Below, piece after piece: positions 1-4,984 of a stretch of 5,036 bases of DNA. Numbering within the stretch: position 1 is the first letter of the stretch; every line of letters begins with the position of its first letter. The stretch comes from Actinomycetes bacterium. GTDB taxonomy: Bacteria; Actinomycetota; Acidimicrobiia; Acidimicrobiales; RAAP-2. The notes under the pieces are model-generated. The model searched no databases, was not told the origin of the DNA, and saw nothing but the letters and a program-made list of their open reading frames with translations. The DNA is taken from NCBI GenBank assembly GCA_021849765.1, contig JAJZSM010000135.1, positions 1 through 5,036 on the forward strand, read 5' to 3'. Both the position numbers and the translations under genes were made by a program.

Positions 1-600
1 CAGGTGCGCGCCATCGACGACGAGACGGACTGGCTCCACGTCGACGTGATGGACGGCCACTTCGTGCCGAACGTGTCGATCGGACCGCCGGTCGTGACGT
101 CGCTGCGACGCTACAGCGACCGTTTCTTCGACTGTCACCTGATGATGACCGAACCTGGTCGGTACTTCGAGGCCTTCAAGGTCGCCGGGGCGGATGGGTG
201 CACGATCCACGTCGAGATCGGCGACAGCGCGGCGCTGCTTGCCGAGGCCCGCGCGGTCGGGGTGCGCGTTGGCCTGGCGGCCAACCCGGACACACCCTTC
301 GCCGCAGTGGCACCCTTTCTCGGTCAGATCGACCTGTTGCTCTTGATGACGGTGTTCCCGGGCTTCGGCGGGCAATCGTTCATCGGCGAGGTCATGGACA
401 AGGTGATCGAAGCACGGCGCGAGATCGAGACGCAAGGTGTGGCCGTGGACCTCGAGGTCGACGGGGGGATCGATGAGCGCACGGGGCCGGTGGCGGTGGC
501 TGCCGGAGCAAACGTGCTCGTGGCCGGCTCGGCGATCTTTTCGCGGCCCGACCCCCTAGCGGCCGCCCGATCCCTGCGACGGGTGGCGACAAACGCGTGA
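1..600 (+). CDS. rpe: Ribulose-phosphate 3-epimerase, 5' end cut off by the window
   Basis: Interconverts D-ribulose 5-phosphate and D-xylulose 5-phosphate in the pentose phosphate or Calvin pathway; a cytosolic TIM-barrel metalloenzyme. The reading frame is open from base 1 to TGA at 598-600, giving 199 visible codons. Counting from the first codon, I see VDVMDGHF at 14-21 (catalytic and metal Asp/His region), HLM at 46-48, the metal-ligand-type His in IHVE at about 70, PGFGGQ at 120-125, and EVDGGI at 152-157 with the second catalytic Asp at 154. The family normally begins about 20 residues earlier with an APSILSAD-type strand, so the true start lies outside the window; GTG at 4 is internal. 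The residue before PGFGGQ is Phe, where Asn or His is common. Its stop overlaps the ribD start, placing it in the riboflavin operon, where its substrate/product ribulose 5-phosphate also feeds RibB. Confidence 0.96.
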   Translation, partial: QVRAIDDETDWLHVDVMDGHFVPNVSIGPPVVTSLRRYSDRFFDCHLMMTEPGRYFEAFKVAGADGCTIHVEIGDSAALLAEARAVGVRVGLAANPDTPFAAVAPFLGQIDLLLLMTVFPGFGGQSFIGEVMDKVIEARREIETQGVAVDLEVDGGIDERTGPVAVAAGANVLVAGSAIFSRPDPLAAARSLRRVATNA

Positions 601-1580
601 TCAATGTCGAGGAGCTCATGACCCGCGCTGTGGCCGAGGGAGAGAAGGCCCGTTACCACGCGCCGCCGAACCCCTGGGTCGGCGCAGTGGTGGTCGATGC
701 GCGCGGTCGCATCGTCGGAATCGGGCACACGCAGGTCCCCGGCGACGCCCACGCCGAAGTGGTCGCGTTGCGCGATGCCGGTTCGACGGCGCGCGGGGCC
801 ACCCTCGTCGTGACGCTGGAACCTTGCAGCCACACGGGTCGCACGGGTCCGTGCACGGAGGCGATCATCGAGGCCGGGATCTCGAGCGTGGTCGTGGGTA
901 CTCTCGACCCAGACCCTCGCGTGGCCGGCAGCGGGGCGCAAGCGTTGCGCGACGCGGGCGTCGAGGTGAGTGTGGGCGTTGCGGAGTCGGTGGTGCGCGA
1001 GCAGCTCGCCGCCTATCTGTGGCATCGCGAGACCGGGCGCCCCTACGTGGTCTTGAAGGTCGCGGCGACCCTCGACGGCGTCGTTTCGATGCAGGACGGC
1101 TCGAGTCAGTGGATCACCGGTGAGGCGGCTCGTCGAGACGCCCACGTGCTGCGTGCTCGGAGCCAGGCGATCATCGTCGGCGCGGGAACGGTGCGACGCG
1201 ACGACCCACGCTTGACGGCCCGGCTCGACGGCGTAGTCCTCGAGCCCTTGCGGGTGGTACTCGGTCACGCGCCGAGTGACGCGAAGGTGCGTCCGTGTTG
1301 GGAACGCTCGGGTGACATCGGCGTGGTGCTCGATGAACTCGGGGCGAACGGTGTGTTGCAGGCACTCGTCGAAGGTGGGCCGAAGACGGCGAGCGCCTTT
1401 ATCGCCGCGGGAGTCGTGAACCGGGTCGTCTGGTACGCGGCCCCGGCCCTGGCGGGATCGTCGGGAACGGTCAGCGCGTTCGTCGACGTGACGACGTCCA
1501 CAATCGGAGACCTGCGTCGGGGTCGATTGGTGGATGTGCGCGTCGTGGGTGAAGATGTGCGTATCGAATTGGAGGTCTAG
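597..1580 (+). CDS. ribD: Bifunctional diaminohydroxyphosphoribosylaminopyrimidine deaminase / 5-amino-6-(5-phosphoribosylamino)uracil reductase
   Basis: Catalyses the second and third steps of the pyrimidine branch of riboflavin synthesis: zinc-dependent ring deamination, then NADPH-dependent ribose reduction. The N-terminal deaminase (about 1-145) has PNPWVGAVVV, the zinc site H52-A-E54, and PCSHTGRTGPC with Cys77 and Cys86. The C-terminal reductase (about 148-327) has LKVAATLDG, SQWITG, VGAGTVRRDDPRLT and VEGGP (E259-G-G). At 327 aa it is shorter than the usual 340-370; the shortfall appears to lie in the reductase between PLRVVLG and the VEGGP strand. The start chosen is GTG at 597, overlapping the rpe stop as GTGA, because the family's conserved N-terminal EELM-RA pattern is then retained (residues 5-11). 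ATG at 618 is an alternative but would cut into that pattern. It overlaps ribBA by one base. Confidence 0.96.
   Translation: MINVEELMTRAVAEGEKARYHAPPNPWVGAVVVDARGRIVGIGHTQVPGDAHAEVVALRDAGSTARGATLVVTLEPCSHTGRTGPCTEAIIEAGISSVVVGTLDPDPRVAGSGAQALRDAGVEVSVGVAESVVREQLAAYLWHRETGRPYVVLKVAATLDGVVSMQDGSSQWITGEAARRDAHVLRARSQAIIVGAGTVRRDDPRLTARLDGVVLEPLRVVLGHAPSDAKVRPCWERSGDIGVVLDELGANGVLQALVEGGPKTASAFIAAGVVNRVVWYAAPALAGSSGTVSAFVDVTTSTIGDLRRGRLVDVRVVGEDVRIELEV
1571..1575 (+). promoter_or_regulatory. Ribosome binding site of ribBA
   Basis: GGAGG inside the last codons of ribD, four bases before the GTG at 1580. It decides the GTG start of ribBA and shows that ribBA has its own strong initiation signal despite overlapping ribD by one base. 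Confidence 0.75.
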
Positions 1581-2800
1581 TGGCGTTATCGACGATAGAA
1601 GAGGCGGTTCGCGCCATTCGCGAAGGCGGGATGGTTGTCGTCGTGGACGACGAGGACCGCGAGAATGAGGGCGATCTGATCATGGCGGCCGAGGACGTGA
1701 CGGCCGAGTCCATGGCCTTCTACCTCGAGCACACCTCGGGTGTGTTTTGCGTTCCGCTCGAGTCGGCCCGGGCCGATGAGCTCGACCTGCCCTTGATGGT
1801 GGTGGCGAACACCGAGGCTCAGCGCACGGCCTTCACCGTGACCGTCGACTACCGACACGGCACCACGACGGGCATATCGGCGCACGACCGCGCCGCGACC
1901 ATCCGTGCGCTCATCGACCCCGAGACGCGTGCGAGCGACCTCAACCGGCCCGGACACATCTTTCCGTTGCGCTACCGGCCGGGCGGCGTCCTGAAGCGAG
2001 CCGGACACACCGAAGCCACCGTCGACCTGTGTCGGCTGGCGGGCAAGTCGCCGTCGGGCGTGTTGTGCGAGATCGTGAGCGCCGACAAGTCGGACATGGC
2101 TCGCCTGCCCGAGTTGGAGGCGTTCGCCGAACGTCACCACTTGCCTATCGTGTCAATCGCGGACCTTATCCGCTACCGCCGCCACCACGAGAAACTCGTC
2201 AAGCGCATCGCGGAGGCCGCCCTGCCGACGGAGTTCGGCAACTTCCAGGCCGTGGTCTTCGAGTCGATCCTGGATGGCGAGCAACACCTCGCGCTGGTCT
2301 ACGGCGACATCGAGTCGGTACCGAACGTCTTGGTGCGCGTGCACTCGGAGTGCCTGACGGGAGACGTGCTCGGTTCGCTGCGCTGTGACTGCGGACCTCA
2401 GCTGCAGGCCGCCATGATGAAGATCGCGGCCGAAGGGGCCGGTGTTGTCGTCTATCTGCGTGGACACGAGGGACGGGGCATCGGCCTCGGTCACAAAATC
2501 CGCGCCTACGCGCTCCAAGAGAACGGCCATGACACGGTCGACGCGAATCTCGAGCTGGGCCTGCCAGTGGACTCGCGCGAATACGGCATCGGTGCTCAGA
2601 TCCTGGTGGATCTCGGGGTGAGCTCGATGCGCCTCATGACCAACAACCCGAGCAAGTACGGCGGACTCGAGGGGTTCGGTCTCAATATCGTCGAGCGGGT
2701 ACCGATCGAGAGCACGCCGACGCCGTACAACATCGACTACCTGCGCACTAAGCGCGAGCGCATGGGACACCTGTTGGGGGGACTCGATGACGTCGAGTGA
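1580..2800 (+). CDS. ribBA: Bifunctional 3,4-dihydroxy-2-butanone 4-phosphate synthase / GTP cyclohydrolase II
   Basis: Feeds both branches of riboflavin synthesis. RibB converts ribulose 5-phosphate to 3,4-dihydroxy-2-butanone 4-phosphate plus formate; RibA opens GTP to the diaminopyrimidine plus formate and pyrophosphate. The RibB domain (about 1-202) has DDEDRENEGDL at 23-33 (acidic Mg site), RHGTTTGIS, RPGHIFPL (His126), AGHTEA (His143, Glu145) and MARLPELE. The RibA domain (about 205-400) has the zinc cysteines C258, C269 and C271 in the canonical C-x10-C-x-C spacing, RGHEGRGIGL at 294-303, YGIGAQIL and MTNNPSKY. Length 406 aa is normal for the fusion and both halves look catalytically intact. 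The segment before MARLPEL reads SADKSD instead of the commoner NDDGT-type sequence. The first codons (TTA, ATA, GAA) are unusually AT-rich for this operon, probably to keep the initiation region open. It overlaps ribH by 14 bases. Confidence 0.97.
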   Translation: MALSTIEEAVRAIREGGMVVVVDDEDRENEGDLIMAAEDVTAESMAFYLEHTSGVFCVPLESARADELDLPLMVVANTEAQRTAFTVTVDYRHGTTTGISAHDRAATIRALIDPETRASDLNRPGHIFPLRYRPGGVLKRAGHTEATVDLCRLAGKSPSGVLCEIVSADKSDMARLPELEAFAERHHLPIVSIADLIRYRRHHEKLVKRIAEAALPTEFGNFQAVVFESILDGEQHLALVYGDIESVPNVLVRVHSECLTGDVLGSLRCDCGPQLQAAMMKIAAEGAGVVVYLRGHEGRGIGLGHKIRAYALQENGHDTVDANLELGLPVDSREYGIGAQILVDLGVSSMRLMTNNPSKYGGLEGFGLNIVERVPIESTPTPYNIDYLRTKRERMGHLLGGLDDVE

Positions 2801-3323
2801 ACAGACCGAGTTCGACCCGCTTCGCGGCGAGGCGATCCGAGGCGTCGTCGGGACGTACCTGGAAGGCGGCCACGACGGACGTGGTCTGCGTATCGCGATC
2901 GTGGCCGGTCGGTTCAACGGCGGAATCACCACACGGTTGATCGACGGCGCGTTGGCGACGCTCGACGAGGCCGGGGTCTCGCGTTCGGACATCTCCGTGG
3001 CGTGGGTGCCTGGTGCGTACGAGATTCCGATGATGGCGCTCGCCTTCGCCGACGGACCGTTCCCGGTTGACGCGGTGATCACGCTTGGTGCGGTGATCCG
3101 AGGTGACACCGGGCACTATGACATCGTGGCCGGTGAGAGCGCCCGGGGCGTGCAGGATGTGCAGTTGACCACCGGGGTTCCGGTGGTCTTCGGAGTGCTC
3201 ACGACCAACACGGTCGAACAGGCCCTGGAGCGTTCGCTGCCCGACGCGACCAATAAGGGGCGAGAGGCGGCCTTGACGGCGCTGGAAATGGTGTCGCTCC
3301 TGCGCCAGCGATCGGGTCGATGA
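2787..3323 (+). CDS. ribH: 6,7-dimethyl-8-ribityllumazine synthase
   Basis: Condenses 5-amino-6-ribitylaminouracil with 3,4-dihydroxy-2-butanone 4-phosphate to the lumazine, the penultimate step of riboflavin synthesis; the family forms pentamers or 60-mer shells. Family motifs seen: RIAIVAGRFN at 35-44, WVPGAYEIP at 73-81, GAVIRGDTGHYD at 101-112 with the catalytic-type His110, FGVLTTNTVEQA, and NKGREAALTALEM near the C terminus. The residue before His110 is Gly where most homologues have Pro (TPH). At 178 aa it carries roughly 20 residues more at the N terminus than the shortest family members. The start is ATG at 2787, preceded by a run of six Gs at a suitable distance; it overlaps the ribBA stop by 14 bases. 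Its own TGA overlaps the next gene's ATG as ATGA. Confidence 0.96.
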   Translation: MTSSEQTEFDPLRGEAIRGVVGTYLEGGHDGRGLRIAIVAGRFNGGITTRLIDGALATLDEAGVSRSDISVAWVPGAYEIPMMALAFADGPFPVDAVITLGAVIRGDTGHYDIVAGESARGVQDVQLTTGVPVVFGVLTTNTVEQALERSLPDATNKGREAALTALEMVSLLRQRSGR

Positions 3324-3523
3324 GGATCGAGGGAGTGGTCGTCGGGTTCGACGACCACCGGGGTGACGGCTGGATCGAGCAGGATGGCGATCGGTGGTAC
3401 TTCCACTGCGTCGCCATCGCAGACGGCAGTCGCCACGTCGACAACGGACTCGAGGTGATCGGGATTCGAGTCGTTGGTCACCGTGGCGTCGACGAGGTCA
3501 GCGACGTGCGACCCCGTCGTTAG
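3320..3523 (+). CDS. Small divergent cold-shock-domain-like protein
   Basis: A 67-aa protein starting at an ATGA overlap with ribH and so probably translationally coupled to it. By eye it aligns along its whole length with the bacterial cold-shock domain (OB fold, single-stranded nucleic-acid binding): GVVVGFDDHRGDGWIE at 5-20 matches the first strands plus RNP1, WYFHC at 26-30 occupies RNP2, and the DG/AIADG/DNG turns fall in the right places. The nucleic-acid-contacting aromatics differ: KGFGFI-type RNP1 is RGDGWI and VFVHF-type RNP2 is WYFHC, so RNA or DNA binding may be altered. No signal peptide or membrane segment. It is the last gene of the rib operon, and its stop overlaps that of the convergent gene. 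Assignment to the fold is fairly likely; a role in riboflavin regulation is only a guess from position. Confidence 0.78.
   Translation: MRIEGVVVGFDDHRGDGWIEQDGDRWYFHCVAIADGSRHVDNGLEVIGIRVVGHRGVDEVSDVRPRR
3335..3358 (+). repeat. Perfect 10-bp inverted repeat, 4-nt loop, inside the cold-shock-like gene
   Basis: GTGGTCGTCG (3335-3344), loop GGTT, then the exact complement CGACGACCAC (3349-3358). As RNA this is a strong GC-rich hairpin 12 bases after the downstream gene's ATG, covering its codons 6-13. No T-run follows, so it is not a standard intrinsic terminator. It could slow translation of the distal gene, mark a processing point, protect the upstream rib mRNA from 3' exonucleases, or be chance in GC-rich coding DNA. 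Confidence 0.7.
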
Positions 3524-3804
3524 TGGGCGTCGGTGGTGCTGGCCGCGCGCACGTAGACCTGTTGGACCTCGGCGAGGGCGCTGCGGTACAGACCGACGTG
3601 CTCGCCGAGCCGATCGCCCCCGGCTTGGATCATGGCACTGACGACGTCAATGGCCAGTTGCGCCGCGGGCAGGTTGGGTGGCGTGTCCGCTAAGTGTACC
3701 GCCGCCAATTGGATCATGTGGAAGAGGTGGTTGCCGAGTATGACGTCGACGGGGGTGGAGCGAATCCACTGGATCTCGTCGGCGGCGCCGTTGTCGTCGC
3801 TCAT
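3520..3804 (-). CDS. Small helical protein, DUF1844-like
   Basis: 94 aa, start ATG at 3804-3802, stop TAA at 3522-3520, overlapping the TAG of the plus-strand operon within the four bases TTAG. The pattern resembles DUF1844 proteins that I recall lying near infC in other actinobacteria: a first helix TPVDVILGNHLFHMIQLAAVHL at 17-38 (shown as its family-like VxVIL start), a Pro-rich turn, then AQLAIDVVSAMIQAGGDRL (48-66) and a C-terminal helix ending VYVRAAS. The first helix is amphipathic to hydrophobic rather than a clear membrane span, and there is no signal peptide. The function of the family is unknown to me. The reading frame stays open far upstream (to 4377), but that extension is Arg-rich shadow sequence and overlaps the next gene, so I chose the 3804 start. 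A TACCGT -10-like element six bases before the ATG suggests its own, possibly leaderless, promoter. Confidence 0.78.
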   Translation of the reverse strand: MSDDNGAADEIQWIRSTPVDVILGNHLFHMIQLAAVHLADTPPNLPAAQLAIDVVSAMIQAGGDRLGEHVGLYRSALAEVQQVYVRAASTTDAH

Positions 3805-3810
3805 GGTTCC

Positions 3811-3816
3811 ACGGTA
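3811..3816 (-). promoter_or_regulatory. Candidate -10 element for the DUF1844-like gene
   Basis: On the minus strand TACCGT (3816 to 3811) fits the actinobacterial TAnnnT -10 consensus. Six bases separate it from the ATG at 3804, so a normal transcription start would fall on or next to the A of ATG, giving a leaderless mRNA. I see no good -35 box at 16-18 bases, and only a weak GGAA before the ATG. Confidence 0.4.
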
Positions 3817-3914
3817 GCGGTCGGCGCGGCTCGACACCGAAGGCACCGGGCCGGCCGTGGCGGCGAAGTGCGTGCACCACGCTTGGACCCGGCCACCCGT
3901 GTCGGGCAACGGGG

Positions 3915-4574
3915 TTAGGGGATTGGCCCGACGGTGGCCCGCAGCGTCGGCTCGATCGGCGACTCGGCGATGAGGTTGCCGATCCTGGCGGAGGGACCGG
4001 CGCAGCGGTCCAGTGCCACGCGCAGAACGAGGGTGTGGGCGCTCCGAGCGCCGGGCAGGGTCACGGCGATGCGTCGACTCGTCGCGGTGTAGCCCGTGTA
4101 GCACGCGATCTGTGCGAAGAAGACGTAGCCCGACCGACCGGGCGCGACGACGAAGGGCGGAGGGACCACGGTCGCCATTGGCCAGCCGCCGGTCGCGTGG
4201 TGGACGAGCCGAAAGGGTAGGGGAGTGCCGTGTCGATCGAGCGCGACGATGCCGACGTAGCCGTGCAGCGTGCAGGACGTGGACGAGGTGTTCGTGATCA
4301 GAATCGCGCGTGCCTCCTCCTGAGTCGCGCCGCCGACGTAGGGTCCGTTGGCGACCGTGACCGCATCGTTGTGGCACGCGGCTGACGCGGGGTGTGAAAG
4401 AACGAGTCGCGTCCCGCGCGTAGTGCGCGACACGGTCGCAGCGAGGATCACACCCGCGACCAGGAACACGATGACCGTGGCACCGGTGAGCCGTCGCCCA
4501 ACGGGGTGCGTGGTCGCGCTCCTCGAGCCAGCTCGAGTGACACGGTCAGCCGAGCCCGCGTCGAGCAGTCTCAC
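3915..4574 (-). CDS. Membrane-anchored extracytoplasmic protein, DUF4232-like
   Basis: 219 aa with a GTG start at 4574, preceded by GAGG at a 7-base spacing; an in-frame TAG upstream without an intervening ATG/GTG/TTG limits the start. A basic N terminus (several Arg, ending GRR at 26-28) leads into a hydrophobic segment at about 29-49, a signal anchor or uncleaved signal peptide with the rest outside the membrane. The exported part has cysteines at 67, 101, 158 and 191, enough for two disulfides, and features seen in DUF4232 proteins: an ITNTSSTSCTLHGYVGIVALD strand pair (93-113, split here as NTSSTSC and LHGY-G), a PG turn before a V-F-F strand (145-153), and a second Cys-containing strand. 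No catalytic motif is visible and the function is unknown. It lies 110 bases upstream of the DUF1844-like gene in the same direction. Family assignment is by eye. Confidence 0.75.
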   Translation of the reverse strand: MRLLDAGSADRVTRAGSRSATTHPVGRRLTGATVIVFLVAGVILAATVSRTTRGTRLVLSHPASAACHNDAVTVANGPYVGGATQEEARAILITNTSSTSCTLHGYVGIVALDRHGTPLPFRLVHHATGGWPMATVVPPPFVVAPGRSGYVFFAQIACYTGYTATSRRIAVTLPGARSAHTLVLRVALDRCAGPSARIGNLIAESPIEPTLRATVGPIP

Positions 4575-4845
4575 GTCGGCGCCTCGGGAGCGATGATCGA
4601 GATCGACCCCACGGCGCTGAGCCTACTGACGCCGGGGCCGTCAGGGGCGTAGTGGTCAGTGGCGCCGTCCCACGGGCAGACCACCGGTAGAGGCGTGTGT
4701 AAGTCCAGGTAAACCCCTAAAAATGACGACGCGTCCCTTCGCATCACGTCGGCGGCGGCGTTGGAACCCATCACGACCGGCCGGGTCGCGGCCGTCGTGG
4801 GTGTGGGCCGCACGTAAGACGCGGTCGTCGCGTGCGCCGCTCTGC
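4575..4845. other. Divergent intergenic region between the DUF4232-like gene and infC
   Basis: About 270 bases with no gene I can support. A minus-strand frame open from 4897 to 4571 ends in a GTGA overlap with the DUF4232-like start, but its codons include TTA twice, CTA and AGG twice, unlike the neighbouring genes, and it resembles no family I know. The stretch near 4699-4726 is distinctly AT-rich (GTAAACCCCTAAAAATGAC on the plus strand) and may contain the promoter of the minus-strand gene, although no clear -35/-10 pair can be picked. An imperfect inverted repeat sits at 4772-4799 and a shorter one (TGACG/CGTCA arms) at 4627-4643. Confidence 0.5.
4772..4799. repeat. Imperfect inverted repeat, 10 paired bases with one bulge
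   Basis: CACGAC-C-GGCC (4772-4782) can pair with GGCCGTCGTG (4790-4799) around a 7-base loop, leaving C4778 as a bulge. It lies between divergent genes and has no T-run, so a terminator is unlikely. It may be a protein-binding palindrome or simply GC-rich background. Confidence 0.4.
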
Positions 4846-4851
4846 TAGCCT
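4843..4851 (+). promoter_or_regulatory. Candidate extended -10 upstream of infC (distal)
   Basis: TGCTAGCCT: a TGn extension followed by TAGCCT (4846-4851), fitting the actinobacterial TAnnnT -10. No convincing -35 at 17 bases upstream. A start about 7 bases downstream would give infC a leader of about 125 bases containing both GGCGACGCC hairpins. Confidence 0.4.
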
Positions 4852-4876
4852 TGTCAGGCAGTTCACAGCAAGAGAG

Positions 4877-4891
4877 GTTGGCGACGCCAAC
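4877..4891 (+). repeat. Leader hairpin 1 with TGGCGACGCCA core
   Basis: GTTGGC-GAC-GCCAAC: a perfect 6-bp stem with a 3-base loop. Its central 11 bases, TGGCGACGCCA, a palindrome about the middle A, recur exactly in hairpin 2 at 4946-4956, 67 bases downstream. Confidence 0.6.
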
Positions 4892-4922
4892 GTCCACCTG
4901 GGTATGAGTAGTACGCCGGGTC

Positions 4923-4928
4923 TAGAGT
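4923..4928 (+). promoter_or_regulatory. Candidate -10 upstream of infC (proximal)
   Basis: TAGAGT fits TAnnnT. A transcription start near 4935 would place the strong hairpin at 4942-4960 almost at the 5' end of the infC mRNA, with a leader of about 50 bases. The -35 region is not recognisable. Confidence 0.35.
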
Positions 4929-4941
4929 CTCCGCCTCGCTT

Positions 4942-4960
4942 GCCGTGGCGACGCCACGGC
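4942..4960 (+). repeat. Leader hairpin 2 with TGGCGACGCCA core
   Basis: GCCGTGGC-GAC-GCCACGGC: a perfect 8-bp stem with the same GAC loop as hairpin 1, ending 12 bases before the infC Shine-Dalgarno. Position and strength suit a 5'-UTR regulatory or stabilising structure, or a DNA operator; there is no T-run for termination. Confidence 0.65.
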
Positions 4961-4972
4961 GTCGCGTAGAGC

Positions 4973-4978
4973 AAGGAG
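4973..4978 (+). promoter_or_regulatory. Ribosome binding site of infC
   Basis: AAGGAG directly abuts an ATG at 4979 (zero spacing) but lies six bases before the in-frame ATC at 4985. The spacing therefore favours ATC as the initiation codon. Confidence 0.75.
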
Positions 4979-4984
4979 ATGCTT

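Noticed and set aside
324..1268. Long minus-strand open frame opposite rpe and ribD
   Set aside because: Lies fully antisense to two genes with strong family motifs; Arg/His-rich composition typical of high-GC shadow frames and no recognisable domain.
2153..3109. Long minus-strand open frame opposite ribBA and ribH
   Set aside because: Antisense to intact, motif-rich genes; no domain seen and composition is that of a shadow frame.
3896..3913. Short inverted repeat just after the DUF4232-like stop as a terminator
   Set aside because: Only a 5-bp CCCGT/ACGGG stem with an 8-base loop and no T-run on the minus strand.
3805..4377. N-terminal extension of the DUF1844-like frame (open up to 4377)
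   Set aside because: The extension is Arg-rich, overlaps the DUF4232-like gene in another frame, and the family-like sequence begins only after ATG 3804.
4718..4724. TAAAAAT as a plus-strand -10 element
   Set aside because: No matching -35 and more than 250 bases from infC; the AT-rich patch could equally serve the minus-strand gene, so no direction can be assigned.
4571..4897. Minus-strand 108-codon frame ending in a GTGA overlap with the DUF4232-like gene
   Set aside because: The overlap is tempting, but the frame uses codons rare in the neighbours (TTA, CTA, AGG), covers the infC upstream region with its -10-like element and hairpin, and matches no family I recognise. A shorter version from ATG 4771 remains possible at low probability.
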